The notes beneath the pieces are model-generated. The model ran no database searches, was not told the DNA's origin, and saw nothing but the letters and a program-made list of their open reading frames with translations. From Cyanobium sp. WAJ14-Wanaka (GTDB taxonomy: Bacteria > Cyanobacteriota > Cyanobacteriia > PCC-6307 > Cyanobiaceae): a DNA stretch of 64,000 nt. Made by a program: the position numbers and the translations under genes. Below are positions 15,494 to 24,610 of the stretch, one piece after another (the stretch's first letter is position 1; every line of letters begins with the position of its first letter). Location of the stretch: the NCBI RefSeq assembly GCF_024345375.1, contig NZ_JAGQAZ010000001.1:1-64000 (forward strand). The letters run 5' to 3'.

Positions 15494-15769
15494 TCAGGCC
15501 TTGGCCCTGCGGCCTGAAAGTAGAAGAGCCAAGCCGGAACCAATGACCACCAAGGTGAACAGCCCCAGCAACCCTGAGTAGTAGGGCTGCAGGTTCAGCG
15601 GGCCAAAGCGGCCGGAATGAATCTTGAGCAGCCAGAAAGCATCGATGCCCTGCTCCAGCAATAGGCTGTAGAACGAGCCAGTGGCCGCGGTGAGCAACAG
15701 CGGTGCCGCCGCTATCGGCACGACCCAACGATGCAGTTGGCGCCAGCGACTTTTCGGTAGCAAAGGCAT
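15494..15769 (-). CDS. Small PepSY-associated-type membrane protein
   Basis: A 91-residue protein with two membrane helices (about 15-36 and 62-84) after a basic, Trp-containing N-terminus (RWRQLHRWVVPIAA). The pattern of LHRWV, a LLKIHSGRFG loop and a final helix followed by RRAKA resembles the first part of PepSY-TM proteins. The full family is much longer, so this is a mini-version. It is convergent with the glutaredoxin-MauE gene and lies 6 bases downstream of the DUF3721 gene on the same strand. Confidence 0.75.
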   Translation of the reverse strand: MPLLPKSRWRQLHRWVVPIAAAPLLLTAATGSFYSLLLEQGIDAFWLLKIHSGRFGPLNLQPYYSGLLGLFTLVVIGSGLALLLSGRRAKA

Positions 15770-15775
15770 GGCGCT

Positions 15776-15997
15776 TTAGTGGTGACGCAAATGCTGGTGC
15801 AGGGTTGCCTCGTTGCTGCAGGGCATCCACATGCCGCTGTTCTGGTGAGTGCCCGTGCAGCCAAGCTCCTTGGCCCGTTGCTCGGCCTCCTGCTGGGTGT
15901 CATGAAGGCCCTTCGGGTGGGCGTGGCTGGCCAGCGGCATTGCTGCCAGAGCTAAGGGGATCAGGGCGATGCGTCTGGCTAACGAGAAGCGATTCAT
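15776..15997 (-). CDS. DUF3721 small secreted protein, His/Met/Cys-rich
   Basis: A 73-residue protein with a signal peptide (MNRFSLARRIALIPLALAAM, cleavage near ASHAHP). The mature part carries the DUF3721 core, about HDTQQEAEQRAKELGCTG then GMWMPCSNE, with an additional His-rich tail (HQHLRHH). Two Cys, five to six His and two Met in about 45 residues suggest metal binding, but this is inference. The ATG at 15997 is preferred over the open frame to 16021. It is probably co-transcribed with the PepSY-like gene. Confidence 0.8.
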   Translation of the reverse strand: MNRFSLARRIALIPLALAAMPLASHAHPKGLHDTQQEAEQRAKELGCTGTHQNSGMWMPCSNEATLHQHLRHH

Positions 15998-16267
15998 CGG
16001 GGCGTATGTGGTTGATGACAAACGATACGGAACCTGAAAATTCAGAACTGAAAAAGGGCGTCGTATTGGATGTACTCCAGCTTGCTCAATACCTCCAGGC
16101 GCAGCGATCTAGGCATCTGGCGTCGGTTGGTGAATAGTTGGTGAAAGCGGAACAGCCCTGCACATCTCTGCACAGCTTGTGCCATCACCCAAAGGCCAAG
16201 AACCGTTGCAGCGGCAGGTCTCTGTGCACCTCTGAACAGTTTGGTGTAATCCTGCTCAATATCTTAT
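15998..16267. other. Intergenic stretch without a supported gene
   Basis: The 270 bases upstream of the DUF3721 gene contain only a weak short open frame (about 16138-16326 plus) with no family resemblance and low-quality start context. It should hold the promoter of the minus-strand DUF3721-PepSY unit. I could not identify a clear promoter or terminator here. Confidence 0.5.
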
Positions 16268-18307
16268 CTAGGGCTTTTGGATCACCAGGCTGCGGCGGCC
16301 GGGGCCGAGGGGCTGGGCTGGTTTGAACAGCCGTGCAAGCAGGGCCGCCAGGCTGCGCCATTCAGGTGGGGCCTGGCGTTCTGGCCAGGCATCGGGCCGG
16401 CCGTAGAGCCAGCTGACCAGGGCAACCATGGCCTGCTGATCGGCCCTGTCCCAGCGGGCCTGCCAAAGGTTGCTTTGGCCTGTGATTAGTTCCAGACCCT
16501 CCAGAGTTAGGGGCGGCAGGCTGGCCTGCTGCTGGAGCTGCAGTTGGAGCTCCAGCTTTAGGGAATGGGCCCCCGCTGGCAGCGGTTCACTGCCCTGCCA
16601 TTCGGCGCCCGCTTCGCTGAGGGCCCGCACCACCCCGGTCACAGACCAGGGGCTGCCATCGGCCAGCTCGCCTTGCAGGAGCGCCGGCATCTGGATCGCC
16701 AGCCAGGGCGTTGGATCACTGGCGGCGGGATCCCAACAGGCCCTTAGGGCCACCAGCAGGCCCACCAGGGTCAGGCCGCCCCACACCAATCCCAGCCAGT
16801 CACCGGAACTGCCTAATCCAGAAACCAGGTGGCGCAGGATCGAGGCCAGGTTGAGGGTGTTGAGGGCAAGCAGCACCAAAAGGGGCACTGCCAAAACCGG
16901 AGCGATGCCGCCGCGGCCCTCGACCCGGTGCTTGGGGGTTATCCGGAAGGGTTGCACTTTCCCCCAGAGGCTGGCCAGCACCGTGGCGGCCAGGGGCACC
17001 GCCAGGGCCCAGCCGGGCAGATCGGCCAGCAGGGCATGGCGGCTGCCCCGGTTGAGCCAGCCCACGCTGAGGAGCAGGGCGATCCAGAGCGGCAGCAGCA
17101 GTTCCACCAGCGCCGTGCCCGTGTAACGCACGGGCGACACATCCAGCAGGCCGATGCAGAGGGGCATCAGCAGCAGCAACAGGCGCGGCACCGTGTTGAA
17201 CCAGTGCAGGGCCCCTTCGATGTAGGCCAGTCGCTGGCTGAGCCGCAGACCCCGCAGCCGCAGGGGGCCCTGGGGCAGCCGCAACGCCTGCAGGGTGCCG
17301 GAAGCCCAGCGCTGCCGCTGCCTGACGAAATCAAGCATGGTTTCAGCGGCCAAGCCGGCGCTGAGCTTTTCGCCCAGATAGCGCAGCCGCCAGCCCTTCG
17401 AGGCCAACACCATGCCGGTCACCAGGTCTTCGGAGATGGCCTGCTCCACAAAGCCGCCGATTTGATCAAGGGCTGAGCGGCGCACTAGGAAGCTGGTGCC
17501 GGCACACACCACCGCATCCCAGGCGCTGCGCACCGGTTCGATCCAGCGGTAGAAGCTCTCCTCATCCGGCAGCAGCCAGGCCTCCATGGCCAGGTTGCGC
17601 ATTATTGGGTCGGCATTGAGGAAGTGCTGGGGTGTCTGCACCAGGGCCACCTGGGGATCGAGCAGCAGGCCGATCGTGCGCTCAAGAAACTGCCGCTGCG
17701 GCACGAAATCCGCGTCAAATACCGCCACCAGTTCGGCGTCGCACAGGGCAAGGCCGGCGTTGAGGTTGCCGGCTTTGGCATGGAGCCGCTGGGGGCGGTG
17801 GTGATAGTGGCAGCCGTAGCGCGATGCCAGGGCGATCAACTCGGGGCGGCCGGCGTCGTCGAGCAGCCAAAGGCGCCGATGGGGATAGCTCAACTGGCTA
17901 CAGGCCTGCAGGCAGCGCTCCAGCACCGGTAGCGGTTCACCGCAGGTGGGTATCAAAACGTCTACGGCGGGGCGCCAGCCGCCGGCCAGCCAGCGGGCTT
18001 GGGCCGCATTTGCCTCGGGGCGACCATCGCTGAAGCGGCGCCAGGCCAGCACCAACGGCAGCAGGCCGCTGAGCAGCAACCATCCTTCCGCCAGCAGCAG
18101 CAGCACGCTTAGGCCTGCCGCCAGGGGGGTGCTGAGGTTGAGGCTCGCGCTTACGCGCCAGTGCAGGTAGCGCAGGGTCAGCAGGACGAGCAGCAGCAGC
18201 AGGCTGCGGCGCATCCATAGGGGGCAACTTGCCTCCGGCCGTCGGCTCAGCCACAGGGGCCACAGCAGGGCCAGCCAGGGAAGCCAGGGCGTGGCAAAGG
18301 GGGTCAC
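16268..18307 (-). CDS. Family 2 glycosyltransferase, cellulose-synthase-like
   Basis: A 679-residue processive membrane glycosyltransferase. Two N-terminal helices precede a cytosolic GT2 domain with DVLIPTCGEP (115-124), the DAD motif (198-200), TPQHF (225-229), SED as the catalytic-base TED equivalent (292-294) and QRQRW (330-334). Four or more membrane helices follow. A C-terminal region (about 560-640) sits where BcsA has PilZ but lacks a clear RxxxR/DxSxxG c-di-GMP site. The GTG start overlaps the dus stop. No bcsB or bcsZ gene is adjacent, so the polymer is unknown. Confidence 0.9.
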   Translation of the reverse strand: MTPFATPWLPWLALLWPLWLSRRPEASCPLWMRRSLLLLLVLLTLRYLHWRVSASLNLSTPLAAGLSVLLLLAEGWLLLSGLLPLVLAWRRFSDGRPEANAAQARWLAGGWRPAVDVLIPTCGEPLPVLERCLQACSQLSYPHRRLWLLDDAGRPELIALASRYGCHYHHRPQRLHAKAGNLNAGLALCDAELVAVFDADFVPQRQFLERTIGLLLDPQVALVQTPQHFLNADPIMRNLAMEAWLLPDEESFYRWIEPVRSAWDAVVCAGTSFLVRRSALDQIGGFVEQAISEDLVTGMVLASKGWRLRYLGEKLSAGLAAETMLDFVRQRQRWASGTLQALRLPQGPLRLRGLRLSQRLAYIEGALHWFNTVPRLLLLLMPLCIGLLDVSPVRYTGTALVELLLPLWIALLLSVGWLNRGSRHALLADLPGWALAVPLAATVLASLWGKVQPFRITPKHRVEGRGGIAPVLAVPLLVLLALNTLNLASILRHLVSGLGSSGDWLGLVWGGLTLVGLLVALRACWDPAASDPTPWLAIQMPALLQGELADGSPWSVTGVVRALSEAGAEWQGSEPLPAGAHSLKLELQLQLQQQASLPPLTLEGLELITGQSNLWQARWDRADQQAMVALVSWLYGRPDAWPERQAPPEWRSLAALLARLFKPAQPLGPGRRSLVIQKP

Positions 18308-19347
18308 ATGAATCCCAGCTGGGCCCTGGCTTGATCCAGCAACGCTAGGGCCGCTGCCGGGGTGGCTGCCCGCATCAGCTCCTGGCGCAGTTGGGGGGCG
18401 CCGCTAAAGCCCTGGCAGGTCCAGGCCATGTGTTTGCGGGCGATCAGTAGGCCGTGGTCGCCCTTGGCTGCCACCAGGGCCCCCAGTTGTTCGGCCGCCA
18501 AGGCCAGACGCTCGGCCGGGCTGGGGGCGGGCGGCACGGGCCTGCCGCCCAGGGCCGCATCGATCTGGCCCACCAGCCAGGGGGCGCCCATGGTGCCCCG
18601 GCCCACCATCACCCCATCGGCGCCGGTGATCTCCAGGCAGCGGCTGGCAGCGGCGGGGCAGTTGATGTCGCCATTGGCGATTACGGGAATGGCCAGGGCT
18701 GCCTTGACCCGGGCAATCGCTTCCCAATCGGCCTGCCCCTTGAAGGCCTGCTCCCGGGTGCGGCCGTGCAGGGTGAGTAGTTGGGCGCCGGCGTCTTCGA
18801 GCTGGCGGCACCAGCTGACGGGGTCGAGGTCGCTGCCGCACCAGCCCAGGCGTGTTTTGACGGTCACCGGAATCCCCACGGCCGCGCCCACCACGGCGAC
18901 GATGCGGGTGGCCAAATCGGGATCCCGAATCAGGCCACTGCCGCCCCCTTTTTTGGCGATCTTCTTCACCGGGCAACCCATGTTGATGTCGATCAGGAAG
19001 GCGCCGGCGGCCTCGGCCCGGCGGGCAGCTTCGGCCATCGCCTGGGGGCGGTAATCAAACAACTGCACCCCGATCGGGCCGGCTTCACTTGCGAGCTCCT
19101 CCACCTTTTGGCGGCCGTGGCCCAGCTCCAGGCTGGTGGCATTCACCATCTCGGTGAACAGCAGGGCATCGGGGGCCCAGCGCCGCACCAGGCCCCGAAA
19201 AATCCGATCACTCACCCCCGCCAGCGGCGACTGCAGCACCCGACAGCGCAGGCTCCGGGGTGTGCCGTTGCCAGGCAGCTGCAGCGCACCGGAAAGCAGC
19301 GCACCGGAAAGCAGCGCACCGGAAGGCAGTGGAAGGGAAGGGATCAT
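18304..19347 (-). CDS. dus: tRNA-dihydrouridine synthase (DusB-like)
   Basis: A 347-residue FMN enzyme reducing uridines in tRNA. Visible features: LQSPLAGVSDRIFR near the N-terminus, catalytic C125 in INMGCPVKKI, VKTRLGW, LHGRTREQAFKG and IANGDI. The first 25 residues are an unusual SGALLSGALLSGAL stretch from a 15-base repeat, possibly added to the ancestral start. Its stop overlaps the glycosyltransferase start by 4 bases although the functions are unrelated. Confidence 0.93.
   Translation of the reverse strand: MIPSLPLPSGALLSGALLSGALQLPGNGTPRSLRCRVLQSPLAGVSDRIFRGLVRRWAPDALLFTEMVNATSLELGHGRQKVEELASEAGPIGVQLFDYRPQAMAEAARRAEAAGAFLIDINMGCPVKKIAKKGGGSGLIRDPDLATRIVAVVGAAVGIPVTVKTRLGWCGSDLDPVSWCRQLEDAGAQLLTLHGRTREQAFKGQADWEAIARVKAALAIPVIANGDINCPAAASRCLEITGADGVMVGRGTMGAPWLVGQIDAALGGRPVPPAPSPAERLALAAEQLGALVAAKGDHGLLIARKHMAWTCQGFSGAPQLRQELMRAATPAAALALLDQARAQLGFM
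19281..19325. repeat. 15-base in-frame tandem repeat in the dus N-terminus
   Basis: Three units GCAGCGCACCGGAAA/G at 19281-19295, 19296-19310 and 19311-19325. They encode a five-residue SGALL-type repeat near the dus start. The first two copies are identical, suggesting recent expansion. Confidence 0.9.
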
Positions 19348-19369
19348 GGTGATCCGATTGTGACGCCCT

Positions 19370-19825
19370 GTGCCTGCTGCCTACCCCCTGAGCCGTGCGC
19401 TGCTGGAGGCCGTATTGGCCGATCGCACCAGTGATCGCTTCGTGTGTGAGCTGATCTGGCCGCGCCTGGGATACGCGCCCGATGGCTCCGGCACCTGGGG
19501 CGCCGGCCCGGCTACGGAAGCCCTATGGCGGGAGTCCTTCCCGATTGAACCCCAGTTCATCGCCCAGCGGCCCGCCTCGGTGGCACTCACCCGCTCGATC
19601 CCGAAGCAGCACAAGCAGCTGCTCAAGCAGCAGCTGGGCTTTGCCGGCTACAAAATCGGTGGGCTCTACCCACGCCGCACCCGCCGGGCCACGGCGGTCA
19701 ATTGGTTGTTGGCCTATCTGGCTGAGCGCAATGAGCCCCTGCCCGCAACCGGGCTCCTGCCGGAGCTGCTGGAGCCGCCGGCCAATCCCGTGGCCGGGCA
19801 CCCGGGGGATTGGCCCGTGGCCTAG
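19370..19825 (+). CDS. DUF1823 family protein
   Basis: A 151-residue soluble protein of a family known from cyanobacteria and plastids. Characteristic segments are FVCELIWPRLGY, FIAQRPASVALTRSIP, KQLLKQQLGFAGYKIG and RRATAVNWLLAYL. Function is unknown. It starts with GTG, divergent from dus with a 22-base gap, and precedes der by about 55 bases. Confidence 0.85.
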   Translation: MPAAYPLSRALLEAVLADRTSDRFVCELIWPRLGYAPDGSGTWGAGPATEALWRESFPIEPQFIAQRPASVALTRSIPKQHKQLLKQQLGFAGYKIGGLYPRRTRRATAVNWLLAYLAERNEPLPATGLLPELLEPPANPVAGHPGDWPVA

Positions 19826-19880
19826 GGGGCAACCACTCTGTAGGGTCAAGTAAGGAAATAGTTGTAAGGGATAAGGCGTT

Positions 19881-21242
19881 TTGGCGCTTCCTGTTGTCGC
19901 CATCATTGGCCGCCCCAACGTGGGCAAATCGACCTTGGTCAACCGGCTGTGCCGGAGCCGGGAGGCGATCGTGCACGACCAGCCGGGCGTGACCCGTGAT
20001 CGCACCTACCAGGAGGGTTACTGGGGCGATCGCACCTTCATGGTGGTCGACACGGGCGGCTTGGTCTTCGACGACGACAGTGAATTCCTGCCCGAGATCC
20101 GCGAACAGACCAACCTGGCCCTGGCGGAAGCCTCCGTGGCCCTGGTGGTTGTGGATGGCCAGCAGGGCCTGACCGCCGCCGATGAGGCGATTGCCGAATG
20201 GCTGCGGGGCCAGGGGGTGCCCACCCTGTTGGGTGTCAATAAATGCGAATCGCCGGAGACCGGCCTGGCGATGGCGGCGGAGTTTTGGGGCCTGGGGCTG
20301 GGGGAACCCTTTCCGATCTCGGCGATCCACGGTGCCGGCACCGGCGACCTACTCGACAAGGTGATCAGCTATCTGCCTCCCACCGAGGAGGTGGAGACAG
20401 AGGCGCCGATTCAGCTGGCGATCATTGGCCGCCCAAATGTGGGTAAATCCAGCCTGCTGAATGCGGTGTCCGGTGAAAACCGGGCGATCGTGAGCCCGAT
20501 CCGCGGCACCACCCGCGACACGATCGATACCACGATCGAACGGGAGGGCAAGACCTGGAAACTGCTCGACACAGCCGGTATTCGTAGGCGCCGTTCGGTC
20601 AACTACGGCCCGGAATTTTTCGGCATCAACCGCAGCTTTAAGGCGATTGAGCGCAGTGATGTCTGCGTGCTCGTGATCGATGCCATCGATGGCGTTACCG
20701 AGCAGGACCAACGCCTCGCGGGCCGCATTGAAGAGGACGGCCGCGCCTGCGTGGTGGTGGTCAATAAGTGGGATGCCATCGAAAAGGACAGCCACACCAT
20801 GCCGGCGATGGAAAAGGAGCTGCGCGCCAAGCTCTATTTCCTGGATTGGGCGCCGATGTTGTTTACCTCGGCCCTCATTGGCCAGCGGGTGCAGGCGATT
20901 TTCCCCCTCGCCCTGTTGGCGGTCGAGCAGCACCGTCGCCGGGTCACCACTTCGGTGGTGAATGAGGTGCTCACCGAGGCCCTCAGTTGGCGTTCTCCCC
21001 CCACCAGCCGCGGCGGTCGCCAGGGCCGTTTGTATTACGGCACCCAGGTGGCGGTGCGGCCCCCCAGCTTCACCCTGTTTGTCAATGATCCGAAGTTGTT
21101 TGGCGACACCTATCGCCGCTATGTGGAGCGTCAGATACGCGAGGGTTTGGGTTTTGAAGGCACGCCAATCAAACTGTTCTGGCGCGGCAAGCAGCAGCGC
21201 GATGCCGAGAAGGAACTGGCCCGGCAACAAGCCCGGCGCTGA
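19881..21242 (+). CDS. der: Ribosome-associated GTPase Der (EngA)
   Basis: A 453-residue GTPase needed for 50S subunit maturation, with two tandem G domains. G1 motifs are GRPNVGKS near 10-17 and again near 183-190; matching PGVTRDR and IRGTTRDT switch regions, DTGG/DTAG and NKCE/NKWD specificity motifs are present. A C-terminal KH-like domain follows ([26 protein letters not shown]). The start is TTG at 19881. Its stop overlaps the ecfT start by one base. Confidence 0.97.
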   Translation: MALPVVAIIGRPNVGKSTLVNRLCRSREAIVHDQPGVTRDRTYQEGYWGDRTFMVVDTGGLVFDDDSEFLPEIREQTNLALAEASVALVVVDGQQGLTAADEAIAEWLRGQGVPTLLGVNKCESPETGLAMAAEFWGLGLGEPFPISAIHGAGTGDLLDKVISYLPPTEEVETEAPIQLAIIGRPNVGKSSLLNAVSGENRAIVSPIRGTTRDTIDTTIEREGKTWKLLDTAGIRRRRSVNYGPEFFGINRSFKAIERSDVCVLVIDAIDGVTEQDQRLAGRIEEDGRACVVVVNKWDAIEKDSHTMPAMEKELRAKLYFLDWAPMLFTSALIGQRVQAIFPLALLAVEQHRRRVTTSVVNEVLTEALSWRSPPTSRGGRQGRLYYGTQVAVRPPSFTLFVNDPKLFGDTYRRYVERQIREGLGFEGTPIKLFWRGKQQRDAEKELARQQARR

Positions 21243-22159
21243 TGGATTGGTTGCGGCAGCTGCCGATCGGCCAATTTGTGGCCGAGGAGCAGCCAGGTCG
21301 GCGCAGTAGTTGGCTGCGGAGCTTGGATCCCCGGCTCAAGCTCGGTTGGACCCTGGCCTTCCTGATTACCCCAATTCTGGCGGGGCCGATCTGGCGCATT
21401 TCCCTTGTTGGGGTGCTGCTGTTGATCACCGCCGTCAGCGGTTTGCCCTGGCGGCTGTGGCGCCGCAGTTTGCCCGCCCTGGTGGCTCTGGCGGTGCTGG
21501 TGGGTTTGCTGGCGGCGGTGCTGCCGGAGGGTGCCATCGCCGCTGCCCCCCTGCAGCGTCCGCCCCAGGAGCTGCGCTTGGCGCCGGGATCACCCCTTAG
21601 CCCTGCCCCCGAGCGGGCTGGCGAGCGCTGGGAAATCCTCCGCCTCGGCCCCGTTTCAATCAACCGCCGCTCGGCCAAGCTCGGTCTCAATGGCGCCACC
21701 CTGCTGTTCACGCTGGTGCACAGCGCCAACCTGCTGCTAATCAGCACCCCAGCCGAGGAGTTGGTGTGGTCGATCAGCTGGCTGCTGGCGCCCCTGGGGC
21801 GCTGGGGTTGGCCGGTGGAGCGCCTCGGTTTCACCTTGCTATTGGCCCTGCGCTTTTTGCCGCTGGTGCAGGAAGAACTGCAAAACCTGTTGCGATCCCT
21901 GGCTACCCGGGCGGTCAATTTCAAGCGTTTGGGCTGGCGTGCAGGCTTGGGTTTGCTCTTGGCCCTGGGCGAACGTTTGCTGGCCAACCTGCTGCTGCGG
22001 GCTGAACAGGGGGCAGAGGCCCTGCTCGCCAGGGGTGGACGCTGGGCGCCCCCTGACCAGTTGCATCAAATGGCCCCTGCCCACCCTTGGCTGAATCGCT
22101 GGGCCGGGGCGGGCCTGGCCGGTTTGCTGCTGCTGCGCTGCAAAGTCGGTGGTTTTTAA
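21242..22159 (+). CDS. ecfT: Energy-coupling factor transporter transmembrane protein (EcfT)
   Basis: A 305-residue polytopic membrane protein of the CbiQ/EcfT family. LRSLDPRLKL opens the domain. An extended loop (about 95-140) is followed by ERLGFTLLLALRFLPLVQEE and the coupling-helix region ANLLLRAEQGAEALLARG, which matches the Ala-Arg-Gly EcfA-binding signature. It forms the scaffold of a vitamin uptake system; no ATPase or S component is adjacent, so the substrate is unknown. It is coupled to der. Confidence 0.9.
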   Translation: MDWLRQLPIGQFVAEEQPGRRSSWLRSLDPRLKLGWTLAFLITPILAGPIWRISLVGVLLLITAVSGLPWRLWRRSLPALVALAVLVGLLAAVLPEGAIAAAPLQRPPQELRLAPGSPLSPAPERAGERWEILRLGPVSINRRSAKLGLNGATLLFTLVHSANLLLISTPAEELVWSISWLLAPLGRWGWPVERLGFTLLLALRFLPLVQEELQNLLRSLATRAVNFKRLGWRAGLGLLLALGERLLANLLLRAEQGAEALLARGGRWAPPDQLHQMAPAHPWLNRWAGAGLAGLLLLRCKVGGF

Positions 22160-22208
22160 TGGTGCGACCCCGGCCCTGTGAGCCCGTAAAACCAAGCCTG
22201 CCGAAAGA

Positions 22209-22475
22209 GTGAGTAAAGAGAGATACCTCAACCATCCCACCTTTGGGATGCTCTACCAGGTGGCGCCGCTGCTGGAGGGCAGAGAGCTCTACGCCACCCT
22301 CTATGCCCAGCGCATCTTCTTTGTGGTCACCCTCCAGCCCAAGGGGGCCAGTTTCGAGGTGGTGCCATTGATGGATGCTCGCCAATTAGCCGAACAAAAT
22401 TTGGGGCGTGTCCGGAGGGAAAGCACGGAGGTAATGGCCTTTTGGCGCAAATTGTTTGACCAGACCTTTATCTAA
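22209..22475 (+). CDS. pipX: PII-interacting protein X
   Basis: An 88-residue co-activator. It binds NtcA to stimulate nitrogen-control promoters and PII (GlnB) when nitrogen is abundant. N-terminal YLNHPTFGMLY and ELYATLYAQRIFFVV form the Tudor-like domain; ARQLAEQNLGRVRRES starts the C-terminal helices. Length and order match cyanobacterial PipX. Start is GTG. It directly precedes pipY (next start immediately after the stop), the classic pipX-pipY pair. Confidence 0.95.
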   Translation: MSKERYLNHPTFGMLYQVAPLLEGRELYATLYAQRIFFVVTLQPKGASFEVVPLMDARQLAEQNLGRVRRESTEVMAFWRKLFDQTFI

Positions 22476-23132
22476 ATGACGGGCACCCTGGCGGAGCGCT
22501 TTGCTGCCCTTGGCCAGGCCCTGCCGGCCGGCAGCCATTTGCTGGCGGTGAGTAAGGGCCATCCCGCCGAGCTGGTCAGGCAGCTGGCCTCCCTGGGCCA
22601 GCGCAGCTTTGGCGAGAGCCGGGTCCAGGAAGCCATCGCCAAGCAGGCGGAACTGGCGGATCTGCCGCCCTTGGATTGGCATTTCATTGGTCGCCTGCAG
22701 GCCAACAAAGCCCGCCAGGTGCTGCGCCATTTCGGCACAATTCACTCGGTTGACAGCCTGGAATTGGCCCAGCGGCTGGCCCGCATTGCAGCGGAGGAGG
22801 GCCTTAGCCCCAGGGTATTTTTTCAGCTCAAATTCCAGGCCGATCCCGATAAAACTGGCTGGGAGCCCGATCATTTTTTGCGGGATTGGCCCCAGTTGCA
22901 ACTGCTCGCACCCCTGCAGGCGGTGGGCTTAATGACGATCCTTCCCTTCGGGCTAACCCTGGCCGAACGAAAAGTGCTCTTCGATCGATGTGCCGCTTTT
23001 GGCACAAGGTTTGGGTTGCCAGAACTCTCGATGGGCATGAGTGGAGATTGGCCTGAGGCCGCGGCGGCTGGCAGCACCTGGCTGCGAATTGGCAGTGGCC
23101 TATTTGGTTCCCGCAACAATATTTCTGCTTAA
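22476..23132 (+). CDS. pipY: PLP homeostasis protein, YggS family (PipY)
   Basis: A 218-residue pyridoxal-phosphate-binding TIM-barrel protein without known enzymatic activity. Motifs: [11 protein letters not shown] (PLP Lys), [32 protein letters not shown], and the phosphate-binding end LSMGMSGDW ... [10 protein letters not shown]. It begins on the base after the pipX stop, so the two are translationally linked. sepF follows about 85 bases downstream. Confidence 0.95.
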   Translation: MTGTLAERFAALGQALPAGSHLLAVSKGHPAELVRQLASLGQRSFGESRVQEAIAKQAELADLPPLDWHFIGRLQANKARQVLRHFGTIHSVDSLELAQRLARIAAEEGLSPRVFFQLKFQADPDKTGWEPDHFLRDWPQLQLLAPLQAVGLMTILPFGLTLAERKVLFDRCAAFGTRFGLPELSMGMSGDWPEAAAAGSTWLRIGSGLFGSRNNISA

Positions 23133-23215
23133 AAGCAAGAAATTTCCAGCTGGAACCCTTGCCGTCATTGGTTCAAGGCGCTATTCAGGTGGAAAGCATC
23201 CTTGAGGTTGGCTCT

Positions 23216-23764
23216 GTGTCGTTGTTTTCTCGTCTGCGTGCCGTTGTCTCTGGGGATGACTACCTCGATGGCGACTACGATGATGAGCTCGATTACGACG
23301 GCGGAGAGTTCGATGAACCCGCCCCCACGCCCCGCTCTAATTCCCTGGCTTTGACCTCTGATTTCGGCGCCACCGATCCTTTCCTGGGCACCAATGTGAT
23401 TGGCATGCCGGGCCTATCAAATGCCACCGCTGAGGTGTCCCTGATGGAGCCCCGCAGTTTTGATGAAATGCCGAAGGCCATCCAGGCCCTGCGCGATCGC
23501 AAAACGGTGATTCTCAACCTGACGATGATGGAGCCGGACCAGGCCCAGCGGGCCGTGGACTTCGTGGCCGGCGGCACCTTTGCGATCGATGGCCACCAGG
23601 AGCGGGTTGGCGAAAGTATTTTCCTGTTCGCACCAAGCTGCGTCACCGTCACCACCGCATCCAGCGATGAGGCCTCCTCTCCCACGATCGTGAGTCGGGA
23701 GATCAACGAGCCCGCCGAGGCTGCCCCTAGCCCGGCCTGGGGTCGTCAAGACACCGCCATCTAG
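23216..23764 (+). CDS. sepF: Cell division protein SepF
   Basis: A roughly 182-residue FtsZ-membrane anchor. From the GTG at 23216 the N-terminus is an amphipathic helix [10 protein letters not shown], followed by an acidic Asp/Tyr-rich linker and the SepF core ([60 protein letters not shown]). The frame is open to 23159, but the internal GTG gives the conserved membrane-binding start. It lies in a row with pipY and proC, an order common in cyanobacteria. Confidence 0.92.
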   Translation: MSLFSRLRAVVSGDDYLDGDYDDELDYDGGEFDEPAPTPRSNSLALTSDFGATDPFLGTNVIGMPGLSNATAEVSLMEPRSFDEMPKAIQALRDRKTVILNLTMMEPDQAQRAVDFVAGGTFAIDGHQERVGESIFLFAPSCVTVTTASSDEASSPTIVSREINEPAEAAPSPAWGRQDTAI

Positions 23765-23767
23765 GGA

Positions 23768-24610
23768 TTGTCTGCTCCTTCCTTAGGTGTGGTGGGCCTG
23801 GGCCGGATGGCCCGGGCCTTGCTGTTGCCGCTGCTTGAGGCGGGAATTGTTGAGCGTGCGGGGGTGAGGGCTGTGGTGGCAAGCGATGCCTCCGCAAAAC
23901 GCCTCAGCCTCGAGCACTGCCTGGAGCTTGGCCTGGAGGTGGGCACCGATCCTGCCCAGGCCTGGCGTGCCCCAGTGGTGATCCTGGCGGTTAAACCCCA
24001 GCAGCTTGAGCAGGCGGCAGAGGCTGCGGCCCTTGCTGCCAGCACGGCAGAGGCTGCTGGGGAGGCCGAAACAGCTGGCGGCCTGCTTATTTCGGTGTTG
24101 GCCGGCGTAAAGCTTGGGCGGCTCCAGGCGCTTTTCCCCACTTGGCAGTGTGTGCGGGCCGTGCCCAATACGCCGGCGATGGTGCGCAGCGGTCTGACGG
24201 GCTTGGCCTTTGCCGATTCTGTAACCAGCGAACAGCGGGCCTGGGTTGGCGAGTTGTTTGCCCTGGTGGGTGAGGTTCACCACCTGCCCGAGGCCCAATT
24301 GGATGCCTTTTTGGCGCTCACCTCATCGGGGCCAGCCTTTGTGGCCCTAGTTGCCGAGGCCATGGCGGATGGGGCCGTGGCCGCAGGCCTGCCCCGGGTC
24401 CTGGCCCACCGCTTGGCCCACCGCACCTTGGCCGGCACGGCCGCCCTATTGGCCCAGCAGGATTTGCACCCCGGCCAGCTCAAGGACATGGTCAGCAGCC
24501 CTGGGGGCACCACCATCGCCGGGCTGAGGGCCCTGGAGAAGGCGGGACTGCGCTCTGCCCTGATTGAGGCCGTGCTGGCCGCCGCCCAACGCAGCCGGGA
24601 ATTGGCCTAA
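23768..24610 (+). CDS. proC: Pyrroline-5-carboxylate reductase
   Basis: A 280-residue NAD(P)H enzyme making proline. Nucleotide-binding VVGLGRMARALL at the start, AVKPQQ, RAVPNTPAMVRSGLTGLAF and the C-terminal dimer helix LKDMVSSPGGTTIAGLRALE are all present. A TTG start at 23768 follows sepF by 3 bases. Its stop overlaps the convergent plsY stop by 4 bases. Confidence 0.96.
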   Translation: MSAPSLGVVGLGRMARALLLPLLEAGIVERAGVRAVVASDASAKRLSLEHCLELGLEVGTDPAQAWRAPVVILAVKPQQLEQAAEAAALAASTAEAAGEAETAGGLLISVLAGVKLGRLQALFPTWQCVRAVPNTPAMVRSGLTGLAFADSVTSEQRAWVGELFALVGEVHHLPEAQLDAFLALTSSGPAFVALVAEAMADGAVAAGLPRVLAHRLAHRTLAGTAALLAQQDLHPGQLKDMVSSPGGTTIAGLRALEKAGLRSALIEAVLAAAQRSRELA

